Assembly (NCBI GenBank): GCA_032716605.1
Contig: CM064519.1
Coordinates: 24,576,191-24,640,190, forward strand
Length of the DNA stretch: 64,000 nucleotides
Direction: 5' to 3'
DNA from: Paralithodes platypus
Taxonomy: Eukaryota > Arthropoda > Malacostraca > Decapoda > Lithodidae
Positions 31,346 through 42,501 of this stretch are shown one piece after another (positions within the stretch are counted from its first letter, which is position 1; every line of letters begins with the position of its first letter). The notes beneath the pieces are model-generated. The model ran no database searches. It saw only the letters and a program-made list of their open reading frames with translations, and was not told where the DNA came from. The translations under genes were made by a program, and so were the position numbers.

Positions 31346-32143
31346 AGGCCCAAAACACGGTTAGAGTTTTCAATTTCATCTTTGCCTAGTACTTGCGACA
31401 CCTCGGTTGGGTTACCTTCTTAGGAAGGTAATCAAGTCGTACCCCACCTGCTCGTGGTGACCTCGCAAACACCCATTTCTATTTATTTTTTCCATTTGTT
31501 CTTTTTTCAAGATAAGGTGACACAAACGGGGGCGGTGCTACCTGGGTTTATCCCAGGTAGTGTTTAATTTTACTGTAATTTTATTAAGTGTTTTGTATAT
31601 TTTTAACTGTAGGCTACATAAATATAAACAATGGCCGGCCAAGGTAAACGGAGGCAGAGTTTATTGGGAGATGAAGAGAGCTATGAATTTGAGGGATTTC
31701 TGGCAGAGGGTAATGAAGTGGAGGATCAATTGACTGTGGTGAAGAGACAGATGATGGGTCTGTTAAGATGGAAGGGAGTTATGGAGAATTGGAGGAGAGA
31801 TATAGGTGTGAATGTGGAGTCACTGACAGAAATATGTGGAGCCAGTTCAGTGGCAACTGCAGATGGGCCATTAATTGCTAACCTAGATGCTGTGATAAGG
31901 AAAGTAGATGAGCTGGAGGCAGAGAACATGGCATTCAAGGAGCAGCTAAAGGAGTATGAGGGCCATTTAAGTGAGAAAGTAAAGGGAGTAATAAGTGAGG
32001 AGAAAAATGAGTGGACAAGGGTGGGGAATGCTAAGGTGGATGCATTGGAAGAAATCATGAAGGAGCAGGTGGAAGAGAGAGAAAAAGAGAAAGGAGAGTT
32101 TGAGAAGAATGTAGTGCAGGTTTTGAAGAGCAAGGAAAAGGTA

Positions 32144-33050
32144 CAAAGTACAAAGGAAATAAAGCAACAACAGATCTAGTGACCCTTCTAGGCTGCTTGT
32201 CCTCCAAAACACTGAGGATCAAGTGTCCAAACAGTGGTTTAGAGTGGGTAAGGGAACATTGGAAAGGGAACTACTGCCCTGCCACTAACGTGGCAGGACT
32301 AGGAAGTTAGTAGGGGACATATGGGTTAGTAACTGAGGGGAGGATAAAATAAAGTTATTCATTTACAAACGCAGTCAGTCGCGGGTTTGATGCGAGATAT
32401 TTGTCTAGGCGGAATTTAAATGAATCAACGGTGATGCAGTCTATAACGTCTCGGGGAAGCCCATTCCACAAGTTGACAACTCGATTGAAGAAGAAATTCT
32501 TAGATTTGTGTGAGTTAAAAGATTTACCAATAATTTTGCAACCGTTTCCCCGCGTGTAATTAGATTGGTCGATAGTGAAGTACTTACTACAGTTCATATT
32601 GTCGATGCCTTTGATGATTTTGAACACTTGAATTAAGTCACCTCTTAATCTGCGCTGGGTTAAAGGAAATAGATTTAATTCTCTAAGACGCTCTTCGTAT
32701 GGTTTGTTCTTTAGGCTAGGTATCATTTTGGTAACTCTACGTTGAACTCGTTCTAGCTTGTTTATGTCTTTTTGGTAATAAGGGCACCAGCATTGAACGC
32801 AGTATTCCAGAAGAGGGCGGACTAAGGAATTGTAAAGGGTTAGGATTACGTCTTTGGATTTATGCTCAAATGATCTGCCTATAAAGCCAATTATTTTGTT
32901 TGCCTTCTTAACAACTTCTGAACATTGTTGACTCGGTTTTAGGTTACTCGATATTGTTACTCCCAGATCGGTTTCTCTGTTTACATTCTTAAGCTGAGTG
33001 CCATTCATCGAATAGTTTGCTTTCTCATTTAGGTATCCGATTATCCGAAG
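32144..33050 (-). mobile_element. CR1-type LINE family B, truncated copy B2
   Basis: The antisense strand encodes the B C-terminal domain (GYLNEKANYSMNGTQLKNVN to RLTAFVNE, stop near 32355) and its 3' UTR with GTACAAAGTACAAAGG tail. It matches B1 and B3 closely and gives the unbroken form of the site into which L inserted in B1. Confidence 0.9.
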
Positions 33051-33524
33051 GTAGTGAGGGAAACAGTAGATAGAGGTAAAAGCATAATAATTTTTGGAGA
33101 CATTGAAGAACATTTAGCAGATATGAGGGAGAGAAGGGGAAGGGATGAGGACAAAGTAAAGAAAATATTGGAGTGTCTAGACGAAGGCTGTGATTGGGGG
33201 AGAGAACTGGACGAAGTAAGACGGCAAGGAAGATATAAAAAGGATGAGATGAGACCGATAAAAGCAGAGTTTAAATCTAGGTCAGTGGTTGTTGTTGTTG
33301 GAGGCTAAATAGTTGTACTGGAATGAAACATATTAGGGTGAAAAAGGACTTAAGCATAGAGGAAAGGGAAAAGTTGAGAGAAGTTCAAGCAAGGGCTGAC
33401 GATGAAAATCGAAAATTGTCAGATGAGGAGAAAAGGATTTTTTTTTGGAGAGTAAAGGAAGGGAAATTAAAGAAGTGGTACACTCAGAGTCAGAAAGAAC
33501 GGAAAATACGAGGAGAAATGACCA

Positions 33525-33741
33525 AGGAGACAGTGAGTCAGGTAGTGGATCAAATCGGGGACAAGGAGATAGTGAGGGAGGAGCAGGAGATAGAGACAGT
33601 GAGTCAGGTAGTGGATCAAACCGAAGACAGAGAGATGGTGAGGGAGGAGCAGGGGATGGAGACGGTGAGTCAGGTAGTGGATCAGCCCGGGGACGGAGAG
33701 ATGGTGAGGGAGGGGCGGGAGATTGGGGGGGGGGGGGGGGG
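33525..33741 (+). repeat. 66-bp tandem repeat (three units) in ORF1/ORF2 overlap, then a G run
   Basis: Three units of about 66 bp. In the ORF1 frame they read ETVSQVVDQ..D.E.VREEQ; in the other frame they read SESGSGSNRRQ..GEGGAGD. Both frames stay open. A run of about 17 G follows at 33725-33741, a likely site of length change. Unit length divisible by three preserves both frames when copy number changes. Confidence 0.85.
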
Positions 33742-33759
33742 AGGAGAATAGAACTAGCA

Positions 33760-36654
33760 GGGAATGTGGAGGTAGGTCAGGGAGGGGATGGAAGAGGAGG
33801 TGAACCTGATGGGAGGCAGGGAGGGAAGAGAAACAAGGAGGACGATTCCAATATACTGTGCTACTACACTAATATAGATGGAATAAACAGTAAAAAGGTA
33901 GAATTGGATGATATATTAAGAAAGGATCAACCACAGATAGTCTGTTTGACGGAGACAAAGCTGAACCAGGACTTTGACAGCAATATAGTGTTTAGTGAAG
34001 GATATAATATATGGAGATATGATAGAAAGGGAAAAAGGGGAGGTGGAGTGGCAGTATTAGTTAAGAACCCTATGACAGCAAAGCAAGTGGAGTTAAATAA
34101 TGACAAGGCAGAAATAATGGCAGTTGAACTCAATGATATAGAAGGAAAAAAGCTAGACATAGCAGTAGCTTACATGCCACCAAAGACCAGAGCATGGAGG
34201 GAGTTGGAGTTTGAGGAGATGGTCGAGGATATGATTCAGTCGTTGAGAAGATTGCTTTTAAGGAAGAATCGATTGATCTTGGTAGGAGATTTCAACTGTA
34301 GTGAGGTTGATTGGGAATCGGGAGATGCAGGGCCAAATCAGAGATCTTGGGGAAGTCGGCTAGTGGAGTTGGTTACGGAAAATGTACTTGCACAACATGT
34401 GAAGGAAAATACAAGAATGAGGGGTAATAACGAACCTTCTAAACTCGATCTGATTTTTACAAAGGATCCTCACGAAATTAGTGATATAAACTATCTATGT
34501 CCTGTAGGTAAAAGTGATCACCTATTACTAAAATGGAAGTTGACCTCGAGTAATGCCAATAGATTAGACAATAGCTACATAAATGACAGATTAAATTATA
34601 GTAAAGCTGATTATGTATCCTTGAAAAGATATTTAGAGGGAGTAGATTGGGATCTTATTTTGAAGGAACAGGACGTACAAGGTAAATATAGTAGATTCCT
34701 CGAAATTTATAGAGTAGGAACCAATCTGTTTGTCCCAAGATATAAAACTGGAAATTTTACTAAGCAGAAAGATTGGTTTAATTTGAAATGCAAAAGAGCT
34801 TGGGTAGGCGTGATGCAGCTTGGGCTAGATTAAGAAGAAGGAACACTGAGAGTAATCGGAATAAATATAAACAGGAGAGGAATAGATATGTTAACATAAT
34901 TAGGCAAGTTAAAATGAACTATGAGAAGAACATAGTAAATAAATGTGAAAGTTATCCTAGATTATTTTATAAATATATAAACAGTAAGTTGAAGGTAAAG
35001 AAACAAATTACTAAATTAAGAGTTGATGCTAGGACGTATGAAAATGTATCGGACATGTGCGAGGTAATGAATAACAAATTGGGGTCAGGTTTTACTAGAG
35101 AGGAAGGTTTTGACGAACCACAGGCGGGAGTACTGGAGAGTGGTCTTAGTAAGATTGAAATAACTAGAGATGAGCTGTTATCTGCGATGAGAGGACTTGA
35201 AGTAAGGAAAGCTATGGGACCGGATGAAGTGTCTGCCTGGGTTTTAAAGGAGTGTGCAGAGCAATTAGTGGAGCCAGTGAGGGACATAATTCAAGCTTCC
35301 TTAGATAAAGGACAGGTTCCTGTTGAATGGAAAAGAGCTAATATAATTCCGATATACAAGAATAGAAACCCTGAGGACCCTCTAAACTATAGACCAGTTT
35401 CACTTACTAGTATTGTATGCAAGATTTGTGAAAAGCTAATTAGGAAGAGATGGATGAAAATGTTGGAGAGAAAGAAGATAATAACTCCAAAGCAATTTGG
35501 ATTCAGAGAAGGGACATCTTGTGTTACCAGTTTGCTATGTTATTACAGTAGGGTGATAGATGTACTCCAAGAAAGAGGCGGATGGGTGGACTGCGTCTAC
35601 TTAGACCTTTCCAAAGCATTCGATAAGGTACCACATAAGAGATTGTTATCTAAGCTTGAGACGCTAGGATGTGTCAGGGGGAGTTTGCTGAAATGGATGG
35701 AGAGCTATTTAACAGATAGGGAAATGAGGACCAACATTAGAGGAACTCACTCATCGTGGCGGAAAGTTGAGAGTGGTGTGCCGCAGGGATCTGTGTTGGC
35801 ACCTCTCATGTTCCTTATGTACGTGAATGACCTGCCGATAGGCATAAACTCCTACATGTCAATGTTTGCAGATGACGTAAAAATTATGAGACAAATAACA
35901 AATAAAAGTAGTTGTGAGGAGCTGCAAGGGGATTTAGATAAAATACGAATGGAGCACCAAGTGGAAAATGAAATTTAATATAAGTAAATGCCATGTGTTA
36001 AATATGGGAAGAAGTGTGAATAGACCAAATTGGGAGTACAGGATGGGAGATAATATAATTAGCAAGGCCGAAAAAGAAAAGGATTTAGGGTTGATTATAC
36101 AAGATAATTTGTCGCCAGAGAAACATATTAACAAGCTCTTTAGCGGAATGTATGCAATGGCCGGGAATATGAAAGTTGCTCTGAACTACTTGGATGAGAC
36201 CATGGTAGCGAAAATTATGAAGAGTATGATTAGACCAAGATTGGAGTATGCAGCAGTGGTGTGGTCCCCGCATCTAAAGAAGCATATTCACAAGTTAGAA
36301 AGAATCCAGAGAGCAGTTACTAGATTGGTTCCAAGTCTCAGAGAGCTGCCATATGAAGGGAGGCTAGACAAATTAAATCTACCGAGTCTAAAAGAGAGGA
36401 GAGAGAGGGGAGACATGATAATGATGTACAAATGCACCCGGGGGCTGGAGAGGCTGGATAGGGAGGATATATTAATTATGGATACAGGAATAACTAGAGG
36501 CCACAGCTACAAAGTAAAAAGACCTACCTGCAAGAACGATATCAGGAAGTTTAGCTTCCCCTATAGATGTATTGACAAATGGAATGGGCTGGAGGAGGAG
36601 GTGGTAGGGGCAAGGAATATCCATATTTTCAAGAAAAAATTGGATAAAAAGTAG
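33760..36654 (+). pseudogene. C1 ORF2 (endonuclease-reverse transcriptase), two frameshifts
   Basis: Endonuclease: NILCYYTNIDGINSKKVEL near 33850, VCLTETKLNQ, LVGDFNCSEVDW near 34280, GKSDHLLLKWKL near 34510. Reverse transcriptase: RKAMGPDEVSAWVLKECAEQ near 35215, [36 protein letters not shown] near 35600, [14 protein letters not shown] and FADDVKIM near 35865. C-terminal domain to the stop at 36652. Frame changes fall near 34795 (after KCKRAW) and near 35960. Catalytic motifs are intact, but no single frame spans the protein. Confidence 0.88.
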
Positions 36655-36716
36655 ACTGAGAGATGGGACAACACGAGCTTAGCTCAACTCCTGTAAACTA
36701 CAATTAGGTAAATACT

Positions 36717-37046
36717 ATGAGTGGTCGTTAGTGGATGATCGCTTCTCCAGTTACCACCATCCGATTCTCCTCACCTGCATTGACCAATCCACTAGCTCAC
36801 AACTTCCTCATTATAACTTATCTAAAGCTGACTGGGTGTCTTTCAAATGCGAATCTGCCAGGATCAATGTTTTTTCTCCGCTCTCGTCTCCTTCTACAAA
36901 CTACCTTTATTTTCTCGACTTTTTGCATTCCGTTGCTGTGGCTCACATCCCACTCACCTCTTCTTTTGTGCATGCCCGTCAGGTTCCTTGGTGGTCCCAT
37001 GCGCTGGCCCTCTTAATAAAGTTTAAACACCGCTTGGAGAGGCTTC
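36717..37046 (+). CDS. I-element ORF2, fourth piece (end of endonuclease)
   Basis: EWSLVDDRFSSYHHPIL through HRLERLL. In APE-type endonucleases this place reads S-D-H, and the Asp is catalytic. Here it is Tyr (TAC at 36753-36755), which should abolish nicking. The rest of the frame is open to the TTAA site of m6. Confidence 0.85.
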
Positions 37047-37050
37047 TTAA

Positions 37051-37526
37051 CCCTCTCACCACGGAAGGGCTCTTGAACGCCCATAAAAAAGCATATAACA
37101 GGAACCCGGAAGGCCTCTTGAACGCCCAGTGGTTGAAAGCCTGTGAGCTTCGTGTGCGAGGCGTCGGTCCGACGCATGTAAACAACAGCTGGACCGACGC
37201 CCCGTATCTCCGGCCACAAGAAGGAGAGCGTCGCTTTTTCGTGTGTGCCTGTATGTTGTTGTTAAGTATCGAAAAGTGGTGTAAAGTGGCTGTTTTGGCC
37301 ATAAAGTTATCTCCAATGAAATCATCATCACAGCTCAACCAGTTGACTTAGAGAGCTCTACTTAATGCCATTCTACAGGTAAATAACACAGCTACGCTTG
37401 GGGATGCGCGGGAATGCGGGAAGCAGTCTGATTAATGAATATACAGTAGCCTAGCCTAGACGTTTTTCGGCCAAAACACCCGGGTTTCGAGGAATATATA
37501 TATAATACATAGCCGGGGCTGGAGGG
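37051..37526 (+). mobile_element. piggyBac-type MITE m6
   Basis: 476 bp between TTAA at 37047-37050 and 37527-37530. Same ends, two subterminal GGAAGGSCTCTTGAACGCCC repeats and interior as m4. Removing it leaves the I-element frame in phase. Confidence 0.92.
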
Positions 37527-38469
37527 TTAAAGTGCTGTCAACTCGCTTCAGGTCATTGCGGGTCACTCTCTCGGGTGCTCCCACGACGTCCCAGTCTCTT
37601 AATATTATTAACGCCGCCTTAGTCAAGACTTCGCTCAAAACGTTCTATAATAGGGTCTGCGCTTTTACCAAACGAGCCATCCTCCACAGCAAACTGCTAT
37701 CCTGGAGGTCATACATCTCTGGTTTCACTTCCCGCACACCAATTTCCACCCTCTGGTCAAAATTTCTCACTATTAGTGGCAGGCGTTCCCGGCCCTCCAT
37801 TTCGCCTTTGCAGGAGCCAACCATTGGGGAACTCAAACTGGATCTGACCGATATTGCTAAAATACACGCCGATCACTTTGCCCTCGTCAGCTCCAATCAC
37901 TCGCTGTCACCATCTTTCGCCCGCCACAAGAAACTTACCGAGTCGCGCCCCCTCAATTTTTCTGGCGGGGATTCGCATCCTTACAATGCCCCTTTTACTC
38001 TGCCTGAATTCGAATTTGCCTTAGGCAACTGTTCGGACTCCACACCTGGTCCGGATGGAATATCGTATGCTGTGCTTCGTCATCTTCATCAGAGAGCTAT
38101 ATTGTTTCTTCTCCAGTTGTATAATCAATTTTGGACTGATGATTTTCTTCCACAAGATTGGCGACATGCATACACTGTCCCTGTTCCTAAACCGGGAAAA
38201 GATCATAGTATCCCCACCAACTATTGTCCTATTGTCCTTACTTCCTGCCTTTGCAAAATAATGAAAAAGATGGTGAACCCTAGGATATTACATTTTGCGA
38301 CCAAGAACGGCCTATTGTCTCCCTTCCAGAATGGTTCTAGACCTGCACATTCTACACTTCATTCCCTTACGCGACTGGAACACCAAATCCGTCGGGGCTT
38401 CTCGCGGCGTCAGCCTACTGTGGCGGTGTTCTTTGATATTGCCAAAGCATTTGACACGACGTGGAGGTA
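37527..38469 (+). CDS. I-element ORF2, fifth piece (reverse transcriptase, N-terminal half)
   Basis: Open from TTAA to the B3 insertion: VTLSGAPTTSQSLNI, STPGPDGISYAVLRHL near 38040, LPQDWRHAYTVPVPKPGK, LTSCLCKIMKKMV and FFDIAKAFDTTWRY near 38432-38470, which holds the first catalytic Asp. Confidence 0.9.
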
Positions 38470-40266
38470 CAAAGGAGTACAAAGGAAATCAAGCAACAAC
38501 AGATCTAGTGATCCTTCTAGGTTGCTTGTCCTCCAAAACACTGTGGATCAAGTGTCCAAACAGTGGTTTAGAGTGGGTAAGGGAACATTGGAAAGGGAAT
38601 TACTGTCCTGGAACTAATGTCCGTGGCAGGATTTGGAAGTTAGTAGAGGACAGATGGGTTAGTAACTGAGGGGGGGATAAAATAAAGTTATTCATTTACA
38701 AACGCAGTCAGTCGCGGGTTTGATGCGAGATATTTGTCTAGGCGGAGTTTAAATGAATCAACGGTGATGCAGTCTATAACGTTTCGGGGAAGCCCATTCC
38801 ACAAGTTGAAAACTCGATTGAAGAAGAAATTCTTAGATTCGTGCGAGTTAAAAGATTTACCAATAATTTTGCAACCGTTTCCCCGCGTGTAATTAGATTG
38901 GTCGATAGTGAAGTACTTACTACAGTTCATATTGTCGATGCCTTTGATGATCTTGAACACTTGAATTAAGTCACCTCTTAATCTGCGCTGGGTTAAAGGA
39001 AATAGATTTAATTCTCTAAGACGCTCTTCGTATGGTTTGTTCTTTAGGCTAGGTATCATTTTGGTAACTCTACGTTGAACTCGTTCTAGCTTGTTTATAT
39101 CTTTTTGGTAATAAGGGCACCAGGATTGAACGCAGTATTCCAGAAGAGGGCGGACTAAGGAATTGTAAAGGGTTAGGATAACTTCTTTGGATTTATGCTC
39201 AAATGACCTGCCTATAAAGCCAATTATTTTATTTGCCTTCTTAACAACTTCTGAACATTGTTGACTCGGTTTTAGGTTACTCGATATTGTTACTCCCAGA
39301 TCGGTTTCTCTGTTTACATTCTTAAGCTGAGTGCCATTCATCGAATAGTTTGCTTTCTCATTTAGGTATCCGATATGTAGTACTTTACATTTATCCGCAT
39401 TGAAACTCATTTGCCAAATTTGGGCCCAACATGACAATTTATCTAGATTGTGTTGCATATCGTCAACTTGTTCTTTTGAGAGTACGCTATTTGCAATTTT
39501 TGTATCGTCAGCAAATTTTGAGATTGTACAGGTGAGACCCTCATCTATGTCGTTGATGTAAATTAGAAAGAGAATTGGTCCTAGTACCGATCCCTGGGGT
39601 ACCCCGCTACTTACATTGGTCCATTTAGATGCCTTACCGTTTATGACTACTCTTTGCTTTCTGTTGCTGAGTAATTTTCTATCCATTTCAACACACCGTC
39701 TTGTATTCCATGCGCTTTTTGTTTTAGCAGTAAACGTTTGTGGGGAACTTTGTCAAAGGCCTTTTGAAAATCAAGGTATATAATATCTACAGCTTTACTC
39801 TCATCGTAGAGGTTGAGGATATCGTGGAAGAAGTCTAAGAGGTTTGTTAAACAGGAACGTTTTTTACGAAAGCCGTGTGGAGTATCTTTAAGTACGTTAT
39901 TTTCCTCTAAGTGATTTACGAGTCTGTCTCGTATGACCGTTTCTAGCATTTTACATACAACTGAGGTTAAGCTAATTGGACGATAGTTACTGGGTAGGGA
40001 TTTGCTGCCTTTTTTGAATATCGGTGTTACGTTGGCTAGCTTCCACTGATCAGGCATAGTTCCAGACTGCAAGGATTTATTGAATAGTAATGTCAGTGGT
40101 TTGGAGAGCTCATCCTTAGCTTCCTTTAGAACTCTAGGCGAGATTGTATCAGGTCCAGGCGTTTAATTTACCTTGAGTTTATCTAAACAATTCAATACTT
40201 CTCTCTCTGTAACGGTGATATTGCTTAGAACATCTGAATTATCAATCTGAATCGGCGATAGTGTAG
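38470..40266 (-). mobile_element. CR1-type LINE family B, copy B3
   Basis: Antisense 1.8-kb copy with tail GTACAAAGGAGTACAAAGG at its 3' end and GGTA at both borders (38466-38469 and 40267-40270). It contains the reverse transcriptase and C-terminal domain, 5' truncated. It gives the uninterrupted sequence for B1 at the T, m5 and L insertion points. Confidence 0.92.
38688..40230 (-). pseudogene. B3 reverse transcriptase and C-terminal domain
   Basis: Read on the minus strand: LDKLKVN and TPGPDTISP (separated by a one-base change near 40160), [37 protein letters not shown], a frame change near 39665, [26 protein letters not shown] near 39500, and the C-terminal domain to the stop at 38688. 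The active site is intact; the protein is broken by two frame changes. Confidence 0.88.
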
Positions 40267-42185
40267 GGTATAGGATATTGGCGATATTACATGCCGCTGG
40301 TATGCGTGGCCCTTTGCCGAAATTCTTAATTAATATCTTATCGAATCGTACTTTCCAAGTCAAAATCAATGGTATGCTCTCCTCTATCAGGCCGCTTTCC
40401 ATCGGCCTGTCTCAAGGATGTTCCCTCAGCAGCATCTTATTCATAATGGCGCTTGATGGTGTCACAGGTTGTCTCCCATCTGGGGTATCCCATAGTCTGT
40501 ATGTTGACGACTTTGCAATCTATTACACCTCCGCTAGTCTGGCTCACATACAACGTCGTCTGGGAATTGCGCTTGACAATATTTATCGCTGGGCTGCTTC
40601 CACCGGGTTCCATTTCTCCACTGAGAAAACTAAGGCCATGATTTTTCATCACGATGCTCGTGTTCTTCGTGGTCAGTCTTTAACCTTACGTATAGGGACT
40701 AAAAACATACCCTCATTTCCTCCGGTCAAATTCCTTGGGTTAATATTTGACACTCATCTCAACTGGAAAGCCCATATAAAGGACTTGAAAGCACGATGCC
40801 TAGGGCATTTCAATGTAATTAAGGCGGTTGCGCGTGTTCACATGGGGGCCAACCAGACAACATTACTAAAACTTTACAACGCTATAATTTTATCGGTCCT
40901 TGATTATGGTTGTCCTATCTATGGGACCGCGTCCCCTACTCTTCTCGCCACGCTTAACCCTGTCCATCATTTGGGTGTTTGTATAAGTTCGGGGGTGTTC
41001 CGTTCCTCCCGCATATGTAACCTTCTCGCTGAGGCTGGCGCGTTGCCCCTTCATCTACACCGTCGACTGGTCATGATGCGTTATGCTACCCGTCTTATGT
41101 CTGACCCTATTCTTACCGACCTCTTTCATGAACCCTGTGACCCTGCTTTTTCCACCCATGCTACTTTCCCCGATATGTCCTACCAACTGTTTGAGTCTTA
41201 TAATGTTCCATTACCCTCACCGCCACAGGCCCGGAATGATTTCACGCCGTGGTGCATTCGGCGCTCTACTGTGTGTCTCCTCCTTGCTGACGCGCCTCCG
41301 ACGATACCCCCCTATGCTCGACACACAGTGGCCCTCGGCCACCTAATGGGACATACTCCAGCCACGTTTATTTACACGGATGGATCCAAAGATGACTCCT
41401 CTGTGGGATATGCTGTGGTATCGGAGTATGGCATTCAACAGCGTGCCCTTCATCAATGCTCATCCATCTTCACTGCTGAGCTTCAGGCCATACAGTGTGC
41501 CCTCGATATGGTATTTACCTTCCCCGATAATGTCCCTCACATAGTCATTTGTAGTGACTCTCTGAGTGCTCTTCAAGCCGTACAAACATTTGCACCCAAA
41601 GAAGCTCTCGTTTGCGACGTCATCCGCACACTCCATGACTTACTGACGTTGGGCCGTAAAATTACCCTGTGTTGGGTACCGGCACATATCGCGATCCAGG
41701 GGAATGAGAGAGCTGATTCCTTATCAAAGCGCGCATGTAGGGGCACTCCCTCCATTGTTATCCTGCGACCAACTGATCTATTCCCTGTTCTCCGTGAGCG
41801 TGTTTGGGCGGACTGGCAGAGGGAATGGACAAACATTGATACTACCAACCACCTCCGCAGTATACTAGCCGGTGTCCACCCTTGGCCATCCTCCATTGAT
41901 CCGTGTCGGGCGAATCAGGTCATCCTGACGCGCCTACGTATTGGGCACACTCGTTACACGCATGGCCATTTAATGACAACGCCTCCGACTCCGCCCCCAT
42001 TTTGTGTTCCTTGTCAAACGCCATTCACCGTCCGTCATATCCTTTGTGAGTGCCCTCGGTATGATTCTCAGCGCCGGCTTTCCTTGCGCACCGCATCCCT
42101 CTGCGTCCTTGCTCCTTCACCATCTTTTGACTTTTCCCCCATACGACGTTTCTTGATTGCAATACACCTCTTTGACGAACTTTAA
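40267..42185 (+). CDS. I-element ORF2, last piece (reverse transcriptase, RNase H, zinc motif)
   Basis: Opens ILAILHAAGMRGPLPKFL, then LSQGCSLSSILF and SLYVDDFAIYY (YVDD near 40500). RNase H follows: FIYTDGSKDDSS near 41370, AELQAIQCALD near 41476, VICSDSLSALQAV near 41545 and CWVPAHIAIQGNERADSLS near 41670. All four acidic residues and the late His expected for RNase H1-type enzymes are present. The C-terminus has CVPCQTPFTVRHILCECPRY, a CCHC motif found at the end of Jockey/I-group proteins. The frame is open for about 635 codons to the stop at 42183-42185. Confidence 0.93.
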
Positions 42186-42501
42186 TCATATTTGTTTTCA
42201 TCCATTTCTGATACTATATTTCACCTATCGTGTCTGTACTTTAGTTACCTGTATCTAATTTGCCTCCTGATGTACCAGTCTCACTATTGTCATTAGTAAT
42301 ATCTGTTCTGCAGATTAACCAGCCTTATGAGGGCTGCAGCCCAGTAGGCTGTTGAAAAATAGCTCATTCTCTCTCTCTCTACTCCCCTAGACAGGTTGCC
42401 AACCAAGGCTGACGAGTCCCATCCACCCGGATTTGTATAAGGTTGTCTTCCCTAGATGAGTTGCCTACCAAGGCTAACGAGTCTCATCCACCTGATTGCT
42501 G

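Larger units (their letters stand above)
31631..33751 (+). pseudogene. C1 ORF1 protein, split by B2
   Basis: Coding 31631-32143 and 33051-33751. Same build as A1 ORF1: N-terminus MAGQGKRRQSLL, coiled coil around LEAENMAFKEQLKEYEGH, RRM-like part (SIIIFGDIEEH, YKKDEMRPIKAEFKSR), basic C-terminal domain (KHIRVKKDLSIEEREKL). The frame shifts near 33290, where a GTTGTT run replaces expected sequence. After FFWRVKEGKLKKWYT a 22-residue tandem repeat follows (33525-33720) up to the stop. B2 lies between KEKV and VRETVDRG, and GTA is shared by both junctions. Confidence 0.82.
31282..36716 (+). mobile_element. CR1-type LINE family C, copy C1, with U4-like 5' end
   Basis: Near full-length: U4-like head, 5' UTR to 31630 (with the hairpin CTACCTGGG/CCCAGGTAG near 31539), ORF1, ORF2 and a 3' end AACTCCTGTAAACTACAATT then AGGTAAATAC. 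It is inserted in the endonuclease of the I element with at most a 2-bp duplication (TG). B2 interrupts ORF1 at 32144-33050. Two frameshifts break ORF2. Confidence 0.88.
13171..42379 (+). mobile_element. I-group LINE (Gag-like ORF1, EN-RT-RNase H), in eight pieces
   Basis: Flanked by a 13-bp target duplication, TACTCCCCTAGAC, at 13158-13170 and 42380-42392. Pieces: 13171-15536, 16635-17173, 22242-22936, 26541-26848, 31098-31281, 36717-37046, 37527-38469 and 40267-42379, about 7.5 kb in total. Order: 5' UTR, ORF1 with CCHC knuckles, ORF2 with endonuclease, reverse transcriptase, RNase H and a C-terminal zinc motif, then a 3' UTR ending (CT)n. RNase H plus Gag-type knuckles place it in the I/Jockey group. 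The reading frame is kept across the junctions I could check. Confidence 0.93.
12883..42501 (-). mobile_element. D-family short element D1, split by the I element
   Basis: Pieces 12883-13170 and 42393-42501 (about 390 bp together) are flanked by ATGCAGGAT at 12874-12882 and 42502-42510. Read antisense it ends GGCAATAGATAG(ATAG)n. The copy D2 (17538-17928) matches it along its length. It has no ORF. Its last 45 or so bases resemble the 3' end of LINE family F, which also ends GGCAATAGATAGATAG, so it probably moved with F machinery. Confidence 0.88.
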
